DNA from: Akkermansia sp.
GTDB lineage: Bacteria; Verrucomicrobiota; Verrucomicrobiia; Verrucomicrobiales; Akkermansiaceae
Direction: 5' to 3'
DNA: 64,000 nucleotides
NCBI GenBank assembly: GCA_017435505.1
Contig: JAFSEZ010000033.1
Span: 20,129 to 84,128 of the forward strand
The number at the start of each line of letters is the position of its first letter. Position 1 is the stretch's first letter. Made by a program: the position numbers and the translations under genes. The notes beneath the pieces were generated by a model that was not told where the DNA came from, made no database searches, and was given only the letters and a program-made list of their open reading frames with translations. This document shows positions 1 through 7,962 of this stretch, in pieces.

Positions 1-1109
1 AGAGTGGTGCCCCCCCCAGCATAGTGATTGATTTCATATTGCAGGTTATCCCCTTCTCGCTGACGTTCTCCGTACCGTGGGGCTTCCTGACAGCTGTTCT
101 GTTGGTCTATGGCCGATTGGCAGCAGATAACGAGCTCACGTCCATGCGCATGGCGGGCTTGAGCTTATGGCGGCTGAGTGCCCCGGCTATCGGCATGGGA
201 ATTGTCCTCTCCGGCCTGTGCTATTACATTAACATTGAAGTAGCCCCCCACGGAAAGCAAGCCATGACAGAGCTTGTACTTAAAGCAGCCATGGACAATC
301 CCCGCAATCTGCTCAGTTCCGGCCAAGGGGCTACCAAGCTGGATAAGATTCAACTTTATACAGAAGGAAAGTCCGGCGATATCATCTACGGTGTGCACAT
401 GTATCCCTTGAAAGATGGTAAAGGCATGGGCGTTGCTGATTTCCATGCCATCCACGCCCAATCTGCCACGATCGGTGAGTTTGATTTGAAGACACGTATG
501 CTTCAGCTCACGCTGCACAAGGCTACAATCGAGCATTGCGGAGATGACAACATCACAGACTTGCCAACGATTGAAGAACTGCCTTTGCGCATCCACATTC
601 CTATTCGTACGCGCCGAAAGTTCAAGCCCAATCGTTTCACCAATTCTGAAATTGCAGCAGAATTAAGGCATCTTGAGGTAACAAAGCTTGTTGATGCCAA
701 GAGTATGGAAAAGCACAAGAACGTTGCCGTGCTCGACCCCACCTTCCCCTGTGCAGACTTGCTTTGGGAAGCAGCTTACACAGACGCACGCCGCTACGCT
801 AAGGAGCTGAACAAGAAAAATGAACGCGCTTTCCGAACAGAAGGTGTGCAACGAGCTTCATTCGCCTGTGCCTGTATTGTTTTCTCTCTCATTGGTGTAC
901 CGCTTGCCATTACGGCACGCCGCAAAGACACCTCCACCGGCTTTGCTCTCGGCATCATTGTGGCCGCCGTTTACTTCGTTGCACTTGTTTTCTGTGAGCT
1001 TTCCCGCAAATCCGGCGGCATAACCCCCTATATCGTGCTCTGGATTCCCAATGTGCTGTGCGCAGCATACGCTATCTGGCAACACCAAAAGGCCAAGTAT
1101 CGCGGCTAA
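1..1109 (+). CDS. LptF/LptG-family LPS export permease, 5' end outside window
   Basis: This is an inner-membrane permease of the YjgP/YjgQ (LptF/LptG) family. With LptB it extracts lipopolysaccharide from the inner membrane and passes it to the periplasmic bridge. The reading frame is open to the window edge (codons from base 3), so the apparent GTG start at 24 is probably internal and the first membrane helix is missing. Two hydrophobic segments follow, then a hydrophilic periplasmic (jellyroll-like) middle of about 200 residues, then three C-terminal helices beginning near the RASFACACIVFSLIGVPL segment, as in the family. LptF and LptG cannot be told apart here. Its stop overlaps the convergent stop of the next gene. 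Confidence 0.85.
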   Translation, partial: SGAPPSIVIDFILQVIPFSLTFSVPWGFLTAVLLVYGRLAADNELTSMRMAGLSLWRLSAPAIGMGIVLSGLCYYINIEVAPHGKQAMTELVLKAAMDNPRNLLSSGQGATKLDKIQLYTEGKSGDIIYGVHMYPLKDGKGMGVADFHAIHAQSATIGEFDLKTRMLQLTLHKATIEHCGDDNITDLPTIEELPLRIHIPIRTRRKFKPNRFTNSEIAAELRHLEVTKLVDAKSMEKHKNVAVLDPTFPCADLLWEAAYTDARRYAKELNKKNERAFRTEGVQRASFACACIVFSLIGVPLAITARRKDTSTGFALGIIVAAVYFVALVFCELSRKSGGITPYIVLWIPNVLCAAYAIWQHQKAKYRG

Positions 1110-1522
1110 CGGCTCAATAGTTGCCGAAACTCGGCATCATGCGCAAATCTGCGATAGGTTTCTTTGAATATCCGGGCATCGTGTATGCCCAGCTCGTGCT
1201 TTAAGCGCAGCCAGCGTCTGTTCCATCCCCTGGGTAAAATGGATGCCTCCACCAACCCCACATAACCAACTTTTTGCATCCACATCTTGGCTGGTTCAGG
1301 CAGTTGCGAGCCGGTGGAAAGAGGCGTTGCTTCAAGCACATCCCGCCATATCCAACGCTTTAATTCATTAAAACTCACGCCGCCCCACAACATCAGAGCG
1401 ACAGCAGCTGCGCATGCAGCGTGTTCTTCTGTCTCTAAGCATGCCACCATCTGTCTTATTTGGCATAAACTTAAATATTCTCGGGTTGAAGCAGTTTGAG
1501 AGGAAAAAGGTAAAGTTGCCAT
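1106..1522 (-). CDS. Degenerate tyrosine-recombinase-like protein
   Basis: This 138-residue protein resembles the C-terminal catalytic domain of a tyrosine recombinase but cannot be active as one. The segment ALMLWGGVSFNELKRW (residues 42-57) matches the catalytic-arginine box (LMLYGGIRPTEV in the intact recombinase at 50067-51068), with Ser50 where the arginine should be. Residues 96-112 (LPRGWNRRWLRLKHELG) match IPRNWQRRWRALRKAAG of that recombinase, and YRRFAHD loosely matches CRHTFAT. The protein ends before any tyrosine nucleophile. It could be a decayed integrase remnant or a conserved DNA-binding protein derived from one; the frame is intact. The upstream sequence TAAGAT lies 6 nt before the ATG, but no clear -35 was found. 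It is convergent with the LPS permease gene and shares 4 nt with it. Confidence 0.6.
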   Translation of the reverse strand: MATLPFSSQTASTREYLSLCQIRQMVACLETEEHAACAAAVALMLWGGVSFNELKRWIWRDVLEATPLSTGSQLPEPAKMWMQKVGYVGLVEASILPRGWNRRWLRLKHELGIHDARIFKETYRRFAHDAEFRQLLSR

Positions 1523-1692
1523 GTAAGCATCTTACAGAATCAGCGCTTACGGGTCATACACCCCCCTCTTTGAGTTTTATAAAACGTTCATATTTCACAC
1601 CTTTCACTTTTTCACCGTTTTGTTATTATTATTTTTTCGTTGTACGATTCCGGCTTCATAAGGTAAAATTCGCAATTTTCTTCATTTGCAGC

Positions 1693-1721
1693 TTGCAAAA
1701 AGAGGGATAACCTGCTATATA
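1693..1721 (+). promoter_or_regulatory. Sigma70-type promoter of the pseudopilin gene
   Basis: The elements are TTGCAA (1693-1698), a 17-bp spacer ending in TGC, and TATATA (1716-1721). Predicted transcription starts near 1728, giving a leader of about 20 nt to the ATG at 1748. No Shine-Dalgarno sequence is visible. Confidence 0.7.
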
Positions 1722-1747
1722 GAGAGTCAGCTACACCGCATATTCGC

Positions 1748-2506
1748 ATGAAATTATCTCCATTCAAGAAAAACAGGAAGGGTGGTTTCACCCTTATCGA
1801 ATTGATGGTCGTGATTGCCATTCTCGCAACACTGGCCGCCGTGGGTTATGGTCCTATCATGGATCACATGAACGATGGTGACCGCCAGATGGCAAGCTCC
1901 AACCTCAAGACCCTTTCGACCATCATGCAGCAGTTCAAGACGGACAACGGCAGCTATCCCTGCGATGCCACAGCCGACAAGCTGCTGGAAGCTCAGCCCG
2001 ACTACAACTTCGGTGAACTCAAGGGGGACTACTCCAACGCATACTTCCGCCAGATATATTACACCCGCTCCAACACCACGGAAAAGAACTTCTATGCCAA
2101 GGTAAACTGCGCAGGCAAGATGACCAAGGAAGCTGATGATAAACTGGCCAACGGCCGTGCACTTGAACGCGGCGAGAACGGTTTGTCCTACGTGATGAAG
2201 AAAGACTCCAGCGATGAGACCATCAAAGCCAGCGTAACAGCCAGCAACGCACCGCTTGCAATCAGCTCCGTATACCCTGCCGACAAGCCCTACTCCGGAG
2301 AGAAGGTGGTGTATGACCTCAACTCTTTCGGTGGCCACGTGTTCGTGCTGAAGTGTGATGGTTCCGTCTCCGACATGAAGGATGACGACATTGCCGAGGA
2401 CGAAAACGATGATGAAAAAGGCACCATGGCCAAGGAGATCTTCCCCGAAACCAAGCGTGGTCGCGCAACAGCCGGCCAGTACATGGTTCTCTCTCCTGAG
2501 CTCTAA
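1748..2506 (+). CDS. Type II secretion / type IV pilin-like major pseudopilin (GspG-like)
   Basis: The N-terminus has a short basic leader followed by GFTLIELMVVIAILATLAAV, the class III signal cleaved and N-methylated by prepilin peptidase before the phenylalanine. The hydrophobic helix is followed by the GspG-like run LKTLSTIMQQFKTDNGSYP, after which the protein continues as a globular domain to 252 residues. This is much longer than a typical GspG (about 140), with a long acidic C-terminal part (DDDIAEDENDDEKG). The pseudopilus function is inferred from the N-terminal module; whether it serves secretion or a pilus cannot be decided, because no other gsp/pil gene is in the window. It stands alone between its promoter and a strong terminator. 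Confidence 0.85.
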   Translation: MKLSPFKKNRKGGFTLIELMVVIAILATLAAVGYGPIMDHMNDGDRQMASSNLKTLSTIMQQFKTDNGSYPCDATADKLLEAQPDYNFGELKGDYSNAYFRQIYYTRSNTTEKNFYAKVNCAGKMTKEADDKLANGRALERGENGLSYVMKKDSSDETIKASVTASNAPLAISSVYPADKPYSGEKVVYDLNSFGGHVFVLKCDGSVSDMKDDDIAEDENDDEKGTMAKEIFPETKRGRATAGQYMVLSPEL

Positions 2507-2533
2507 TAATAAAAAAGATTATATTGCATAACC

Positions 2534-2568
2534 AAAACCGCGCCGATGCAACATCGGCGCGGTTTTTT
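2534..2568. terminator. Bidirectional rho-independent terminator
   Basis: An 11-bp GC-rich stem, CCGCGCCGATG / CATCGGCGCGG (2538-2548 with 2552-2562), has a CAA loop and is flanked by A and T runs on both sides. It can stop the pseudopilin transcript from the left and the ispH transcript from the right. Confidence 0.9.
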
Positions 2569-2591
2569 ATTTGAAAAATATCAACAAAGAA

Positions 2592-3782
2592 TTAGCCCTG
2601 ACGCAAGCTGAGGAGGCGCGAAATAACCTGCTCTATCACATTATCCGGGCAAGAGGCACCCGCAGTAATGCCGATATGGCACTGCATGGCAGGATGCATC
2701 AGCGCAGGCGGCAGCTGGCAGATGTGCTCACATTTGGTCACGAGATCGAAACATTGAATTTTCTCCTTATCCAGCAAACAATCCGCAGACTTGATAAAGA
2801 ATGTGGGTACGCGCAAGGATGCGATGTGGGCCAAATGAGTAGTGTTGGAGCTGTTGTATCCCCCTACAATGAACATGGCATCAAGCGGTTTATCCAGCAA
2901 TTCGTAGAGTGCATTCTGTCGGTCTTGAGTAGCACCGCATATCGTGTCGAAGAGATAGCAACGCTCAGCATTGCCATCACGCTTCTCAACAGCCTCTCGT
3001 ATCATTTGCTGAATTTTTGCAGTCTCGTCCTTGAGCATGGTCGTCTGGTTTGCCACTCCGACATTCAACAAATGAAGATTGGGATCAAATCCGGGCGATG
3101 TGCAATCTTTAAAGCGCTCCAGGAAAATATCACGGTCACCTTTTCCTTCGATGTAATCAGCTACTGCGCGCGCATCATCTTCACTGAATATGACAATGAA
3201 ATGCCCCAACCCATCATCTCCGCGCGAATGGGATGCAGTGGCAATGCTCTCCTCATGGCGAACTTTGCCATGAATAATGCTGGTAATTCCTTTGCGCGCA
3301 TAGTTGCGCACACGATGCCACACCTTGACCACATTGCCACAAGTGGAATCAACGAGTTGCACACCCTTGGCTTCCAAGAACTCCCGCATTTGAACAGATA
3401 CCCCAAAGGCGGGCATGATGACAATATCTTCCGACCTGAGTCCGGCATATCTCTCATCACTGAGATTCCATGGTAAATGCAAAAGCCCCATAGCATCCAG
3501 GCGGGCGTTGACTTCGGGGTTGTGGATAATTTCTCCAATGAGCCATATACGCTTATCAGGGAACAAACGGCACGTGGCATAGGCAATTTCGATGGCACGT
3601 TTCACACCATCGCAAAAACCAAAAGCAGAGGCTAAGCTAATTTGAAGTTTGCCCTGTCGGAACACATTGCCGGAGGCAATGATGGACTCTACCAAGGAGC
3701 TGCGATACTGTGCTACATCAGCCTGAACCTGTTCCATCACCTCCGGGCGGCGAACGTTGATGGGTTTGTTGCCATTCTTCAT
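2592..3782 (-). CDS. ispH: 4-hydroxy-3-methylbut-2-enyl diphosphate reductase
   Basis: IspH (LytB) performs the last step of the MEP isoprenoid pathway, reducing HMBPP to IPP and DMAPP with a [4Fe-4S] cluster. The three cluster cysteines are visible in FGFCDGVKRA, DSTCGNV and AGASCPDNV. The protein is of the long plant/cyanobacterial type (about 396 residues, against about 316 in E. coli), with GKVRHEE in the middle. The start is set at the second ATG (3782) because a promoter ends 7 nt upstream of it, within the region that would encode a longer N-terminus. The plus-strand open frame over this gene is a shadow. Confidence 0.95.
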   Translation of the reverse strand: MKNGNKPINVRRPEVMEQVQADVAQYRSSLVESIIASGNVFRQGKLQISLASAFGFCDGVKRAIEIAYATCRLFPDKRIWLIGEIIHNPEVNARLDAMGLLHLPWNLSDERYAGLRSEDIVIMPAFGVSVQMREFLEAKGVQLVDSTCGNVVKVWHRVRNYARKGITSIIHGKVRHEESIATASHSRGDDGLGHFIVIFSEDDARAVADYIEGKGDRDIFLERFKDCTSPGFDPNLHLLNVGVANQTTMLKDETAKIQQMIREAVEKRDGNAERCYLFDTICGATQDRQNALYELLDKPLDAMFIVGGYNSSNTTHLAHIASLRVPTFFIKSADCLLDKEKIQCFDLVTKCEHICQLPPALMHPAMQCHIGITAGASCPDNVIEQVISRLLSLRQG

Positions 3783-3789
3783 GAGCTGG

Positions 3790-3818
3790 AGTATGCCATA
3801 AAAGCGTCCGGGAAGCAA
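3790..3818 (-). promoter_or_regulatory. Leaderless-type promoter of ispH
   Basis: The elements are TTGCTT (3818-3813), a 17-bp spacer ending in TGG (extended -10), and CATACT (3795-3790). Only 7 nt separate the -10 box from the ispH ATG, so transcription should begin at or next to the start codon. Confidence 0.6.
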
Positions 3819-3836
3819 GGAAAACTACCCGGACGC
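3799..3836 (-). terminator. Terminator of the Aas-like gene, overlapping the ispH promoter
   Basis: A perfect 9-bp inverted repeat, GCGTCCGGG / CCCGGACGC (3804-3812 with 3828-3836), has a 15-nt loop and is followed on the minus strand by TTTTA. It lies just downstream of the ligase stop. The loop contains the -35 box of ispH, and the downstream stem arm falls in that promoter's spacer. Confidence 0.7.
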
Positions 3837-3860
3837 CATAGCTGATGATGGGGGAAACGA

Positions 3861-6032
3861 TTAGTTGCGATCCAACCCCAAAGCTTCATTTGCAAGAATT
3901 TGGCAGCCACGCAAATCCATCTTACCGGTGGGCAACACGGGAATTGCTTCCACGGGGATAATATCGCGCGGACTCCACAAACGGGGTATTCCCTGCTCTA
4001 CTAAGTGCGTACGAATCTCATCCAAGGCTTGAGTCAGCTGCGATTGGTGCACACATGAGAGCATTACCAAAGCTTCGCCGCGCTGAGCATCCGGTACACC
4101 CACAATGGCTATGGCTCGGCCGGTAAAGCCCTCCGGCACCTGAACAAAGGCATCGATAGCGTTCTCCACCACTTCGTGCGGTACCATTTCGCCACCTACC
4201 TTAGAGAAACGAGAGCGCCGACCGCCCAAGGTGAGGAACCCATTAAGATCGACTGTCCCCAAATCCCCCGTCTTAAACCAACCATCGCGGAAAACGGTGG
4301 CGTTCAGATCGTCTCGGCCGATGTAGCCTCGGAACACGTTTGCCCCGCGCAGCCAAATCATCCCCTGTTCTGAGAGGGGCAAAGGCTTGTCATCATCATC
4401 CGGATCCGTTAATTTTACTGCTACACCGGGCAATATCTGCCCTACGGTGCCGAACTTGCACCCCGGCACATAATATGGCTGCTCAGGGGTGGATTCCACT
4501 CGATCAAGATTAACTGCGCATACTGGGGCCGTCTCCGTGAGCCCATACCCCTCCAATATCTCAAGGTTACACTTCGCTGCAAATTCATCGGCCACGGCTT
4601 TCTGTAGCTTCTCTGCCCCTACCACAAAATACAGGACCGATTTATATGTACCGGAATGTGCACGGCGCAGCATGCTACGAGCAAATGTTGGAGTCGAAAC
4701 AACGAGGCTGCACTTGTATTCTTCTATCAACTCATTGAGCTTCTTTGCCTCCAATGGTGACGGATATGATACCATAGAGAAACCATAGAGCGGCGGAAGG
4801 ATGGTCGTGACAGTAAGGCCAAAACTATGGAATATAGGCAAACTGCATAAGAAACGACTCCCCACAGGCACATCCACTCGGCTGAGCAGCTGAGTCACGT
4901 TGGCCAATACCATGCGGTGAGTAAGAGCTACCCCTTTGGGCTCTCCTGATGAGCCGGAGGTGAACAGCAACACGGCCTCATCATCACCATGACGTGCATC
5001 CAACTTAAAGGTGCGCGCTATCACCGCCATGGGGGCAAACTTAGAGAATGCCACCCATGAGGCAATCTTCGTCATGCCAATCCCCTTAAGTATCTTGTCG
5101 ATGTGCAAGATAGATTCTCCCTTTGGCCATGGGAATTGGGGGAGTTTCGTCATGAACGCGCGGGCGGTAACAAAGTGGCGTATGCCACTCTGGCGAATGA
5201 TACTCTCAAAAGCAGCCTCCGATGAGGTGTAATTGACGTTTACGGGAACTATACCGGCCAAGATACAAGCATAATTCGCAATCACGCCGGCTTTGCCCGG
5301 AGGCAAGATGATACCCAAACGCTCCTCTTTCACGTTGTCCTTCAAATAGCGAGCCAAGGCCATGGCTACCCCCAACATCTTGCCATAGGGCAGCGAAGAT
5401 CCATCCATACCATCTATCAGCTCAGACTTGCTGTAATGCCGCATCCCTTCTACCAAGAGTCGCGCTATGGATTTATCCAGAATGGGGTTACGGTTATAGG
5501 CATCGGCAGAGGCATCCAACCAAGATTCCATCACGCGTTCACCCGTCAACGGCCCGGGTGCCAACTTGGGCTGTATATTGATGCTGATGTAGTCGTAGGG
5601 TGTACTATCAGAGAACGCACGACGAAGGTTTTCGCGATAGAACCCGACAAATACGGGAATGGGAGAAATATGTAAGGCTGCCAATTGCATCATGAACGGC
5701 ATGGGCACATCAGAAATGCAACCGATAATGCTGTTGGGGCGACCGGGTACAAAGATGACATCAAGCCCCTCCTGCATGATGGCAAGAAGCTTCTCGCGCA
5801 AGGTTTTACTGTTGCTGTTTCGGAAGTTGAATTTAAGCACACGCCGACTTGCCAGCTTCTTCATAATAGCCGGAGCCGGCAGCAGCACTTCCTCCACCAT
5901 GTAGGCTACGTTGTCTGCGCCACCCAACAATTTTTCCAACTCCAACAAAGTTTCCGCATCAACTCTATTTGGCAGATACAGAGACGGTTGTGTTGTAATG
6001 TTATCCTTGCCGAAAACATGCACTTTAGCCAT
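3861..6032 (-). CDS. Aas-like acyl-ACP/acyl-CoA ligase with a degenerate acyltransferase N-domain
   Basis: The C-terminal two thirds are an AMP-forming (ANL) ligase: LLFTSGSSGEPKGVALTH (P-loop), EGYGLTETAP, WFKTGDLG, and a final PTGKMDLRG with the catalytic lysine. It should activate a fatty acid with ATP for transfer to ACP or CoA. The N-terminal ~200 residues sit where Aas proteins carry a PlsC acyltransferase domain, but the histidine of the NHxxxxD motif is missing (LPNRVDAETL) and FVPGRPNS replaces the usual FPEGxxS. The fold may remain without lysophospholipid acyltransferase activity. The start at 6032 is chosen because a consensus promoter lies directly upstream; the open frame extends to 6155, but that part contains the promoter. 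Confidence 0.8.
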   Translation of the reverse strand: MAKVHVFGKDNITTQPSLYLPNRVDAETLLELEKLLGGADNVAYMVEEVLLPAPAIMKKLASRRVLKFNFRNSNSKTLREKLLAIMQEGLDVIFVPGRPNSIIGCISDVPMPFMMQLAALHISPIPVFVGFYRENLRRAFSDSTPYDYISINIQPKLAPGPLTGERVMESWLDASADAYNRNPILDKSIARLLVEGMRHYSKSELIDGMDGSSLPYGKMLGVAMALARYLKDNVKEERLGIILPPGKAGVIANYACILAGIVPVNVNYTSSEAAFESIIRQSGIRHFVTARAFMTKLPQFPWPKGESILHIDKILKGIGMTKIASWVAFSKFAPMAVIARTFKLDARHGDDEAVLLFTSGSSGEPKGVALTHRMVLANVTQLLSRVDVPVGSRFLCSLPIFHSFGLTVTTILPPLYGFSMVSYPSPLEAKKLNELIEEYKCSLVVSTPTFARSMLRRAHSGTYKSVLYFVVGAEKLQKAVADEFAAKCNLEILEGYGLTETAPVCAVNLDRVESTPEQPYYVPGCKFGTVGQILPGVAVKLTDPDDDDKPLPLSEQGMIWLRGANVFRGYIGRDDLNATVFRDGWFKTGDLGTVDLNGFLTLGGRRSRFSKVGGEMVPHEVVENAIDAFVQVPEGFTGRAIAIVGVPDAQRGEALVMLSCVHQSQLTQALDEIRTHLVEQGIPRLWSPRDIIPVEAIPVLPTGKMDLRGCQILANEALGLDRN

Positions 6033-6041
6033 AACACTTGT

Positions 6042-6070
6042 ATTATACTTCTTTCCTAGAGTTATGTCAA
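6042..6070 (-). promoter_or_regulatory. Consensus sigma70 promoter, leaderless type
   Basis: TTGACA (6070-6065), exactly 17 bp, then TATAAT (6047-6042): a perfect match to the general consensus. The ligase ATG starts 9 nt after the -10 box, so the 5' leader would be only about 2-4 nt. Confidence 0.85.
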
Positions 6071-6106
6071 CTTTCCCTTTCATTTTCTTTACAAAAATTG
6101 CGCTGC

Positions 6107-6128
6107 CTCCGCAAAAACACTTGCGGAG
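6107..6128 (-). terminator. Possible weak terminator of the upstream membrane-protein gene
   Basis: An 8-bp perfect inverted repeat, CTCCGCAA / TTGCGGAG, has a 6-nt loop. On the minus strand a T run follows only after about 9 nt, so termination would be inefficient. It lies between the stop at 6196 and the promoter at 6070. Confidence 0.35.
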
Positions 6129-6195
6129 CAACACACCTCCGGCGTAAGAAAACAAGAAGGGACTACGCCATAAAATAGTAGAGGCTTTTGCCCAA

Positions 6196-6795
6196 TCAGA
6201 AAGCCAAATTAGTAGTCAGTGAGGGGAAATCAGAATCCATGCCGGATGGCAACCCCATATTAACAGGCCGAGAGGAAGATACATAAAGCACATCACTTTC
6301 ATCCTGTATTGCATAAGCAACTTTGTTTCGCGCAAGTGACAAACGGTTACGGGAAAAGGATTTGTTTTCCGTTTCGCCCACAGAGATAGCATCAAAATTA
6401 TCTTGTGTCTCAAAATCGATGTCCTCCAGAGAACGGTTCATGTTGTCAACAAGAGCCGCGTCACCGACAAAAGATGCCTTATTGGCAAACTCCTCGTTGT
6501 TGTTCTGCAATGAATAGATGCCCAACGCAATCATACCTGCGCCAAGAGTCGATGCGCTGTATGCCAATTTTCGCCCGACGAGATTGGAAAGGAATTGCCG
6601 GACATGTTCCCATAAGAGAGTGCGAGCAGGACGACAAACAGCCTCGCGGGCAATGCGTTCATGAAAATCATACAAGAAGCGCTCCTCAAAATGAGCTTCA
6701 GGCGTTGCCTCCTTACGAAGCGAAGTCAATAGAGCTACCAAATCTGTTTCACTCAACGAATCAACGGAGGTTTTACCTGTGTGATGATCTTCCAT
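6196..6795 (-). CDS. Hypothetical single-pass membrane protein
   Basis: I do not recognise the family. The 199-residue product has a cytoplasmic-looking N-terminal part of about 75 residues rich in charged residues (ALLTSLRKEATPEAHFEERF), one hydrophobic segment near residues 78-96 (LAYSASTLGAGMIALGIYSL), and a polar Asn/Ser-rich C-terminal part. A short N-terminal domain, one helix and an extracytoplasmic tail is the layout of anti-sigma factors, but no zinc-binding motif or neighbouring sigma gene supports that. It lies about 107 nt downstream of hemA, separated from it by an A/T-rich hairpin (6876-6895). Confidence 0.6.
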   Translation of the reverse strand: MEDHHTGKTSVDSLSETDLVALLTSLRKEATPEAHFEERFLYDFHERIAREAVCRPARTLLWEHVRQFLSNLVGRKLAYSASTLGAGMIALGIYSLQNNNEEFANKASFVGDAALVDNMNRSLEDIDFETQDNFDAISVGETENKSFSRNRLSLARNKVAYAIQDESDVLYVSSSRPVNMGLPSGMDSDFPSLTTNLAF

Positions 6796-6902
6796 ACAGC
6801 GGGGTGGTGATAGTTATTGAGAAATGCGGCCTCTATGTGTAGACACAAATTAACATCTTTTGTTCAAAAAAAACACAAAAAAATCACTTTTTTTGAAAGA
6901 AT

Positions 6903-7958
6903 TTACAAACAGGCACTTTGAGGCCAAGATGCGGGAGATGCCAAATCCGCAGCATTCTCCGCAACCCAACACCGTATAATCTCCTCACACTGTGCAATTT
7001 CCGCCATTCTTGAGCGACGTGTCTCCACAGCCATGCTCTCCATGTCATCAATATCGTAGAGATGAACATTGGACAATTCTGCACATTCCGGGTCTACATT
7101 GCGTGGCACGGAGAGATCAATGAGAAACAGCGGGCGCCCGGCTCTGCCACGCATAGCTTGACGCAATACCTGCGGTGATACGACGTATACGGGAGAAGCC
7201 GTGGAAACGATGACGATATCTATTTGTTCCAAGTAAGGAATCCACTCGCTGAAACGAATAACACTCCCACCCACTTTCGAGGCAAGTTCCACCGCTCTAT
7301 CAAACGAACGGTTAGCTACAAAGATGTTTTCTGCACCACGAGAACGCAAACTCTGTGCCGTACTGCGCGCCACATCTCCTGCACCAACGACCAATACGCG
7401 GGTGCCACCCAATCCGCCCAGTACATCACCGGCCAGCTGCACAGCAGCGGCCCCTACCGATGTGGGACCCGCCGTAATGTGCGTAGAACTCCGTACTTTT
7501 TTTCCCAAGGTGAATATTCTTTGAAAGGTACGGTTGGCCAATTTAGCAGTTGTACCCGCCTCCAGCGCGGAAAAATAAGCATCTTTTAACTGCCCAAAAA
7601 TTTCCGTTTCACCGATAACCATCGAATCCAAACCGGAAGCAACTCTTGCCATGTGAGACAGTGCCTCCGAGCCTTCATAACGATAAAGGCTTGCTGCCGG
7701 AATCTCACCTTGGCCCAAGAATGATTCCAATATATATTGTGTAGCTGCGTCAGAATCAGTTGTCCAGAAATACACCTCCGTTCGGTTGCAAGTGGACAGC
7801 AAAACACATTCCTCCACACTCGGCAATGAGCGCAGTTGGATGGCTCTCTCTTTTAGTTTGCCCTTACTTACAGCAAAACGTTCGCGCACCTCCACTGGAG
7901 CCGTTTTATAATTAAGCCCCAAGCACACCATCATTAGCTCTGATGCAACAGCACTCAT
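6903..7958 (-). CDS. hemA: Glutamyl-tRNA reductase
   Basis: HemA reduces glutamyl-tRNA(Glu) to glutamate-1-semialdehyde with NADPH, the committed step of C5-pathway tetrapyrrole synthesis. The catalytic cysteine is Cys57 in STCNRTEVY. The conserved box GLDSMVIGETEIFGQLK and the NADPH-binding run VLVVGAGDVARS are present, followed by FLIDLSVPRNVDP. At 351 residues it is about 70 shorter than typical HemA, so the C-terminal dimerisation helix bundle appears reduced. It starts 4 nt after the cobA-hemD stop and is clearly in the same operon. Confidence 0.95.
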   Translation of the reverse strand: MSAVASELMMVCLGLNYKTAPVEVRERFAVSKGKLKERAIQLRSLPSVEECVLLSTCNRTEVYFWTTDSDAATQYILESFLGQGEIPAASLYRYEGSEALSHMARVASGLDSMVIGETEIFGQLKDAYFSALEAGTTAKLANRTFQRIFTLGKKVRSSTHITAGPTSVGAAAVQLAGDVLGGLGGTRVLVVGAGDVARSTAQSLRSRGAENIFVANRSFDRAVELASKVGGSVIRFSEWIPYLEQIDIVIVSTASPVYVVSPQVLRQAMRGRAGRPLFLIDLSVPRNVDPECAELSNVHLYDIDDMESMAVETRRSRMAEIAQCEEIIRCWVAENAADLASPASWPQSACL

Positions 7959-7962
7959 GGTA

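Noticed and set aside
2571..3476. 301-codon open frame on the plus strand
   Set aside because: It lies over ispH, where all three cluster cysteines are in the opposite frame.
6033..6155. N-terminal extension of the Aas-like ligase
   Set aside because: A perfect TTGACA-17-TATAAT promoter lies inside this stretch, and the encoded peptide is not conserved-looking.
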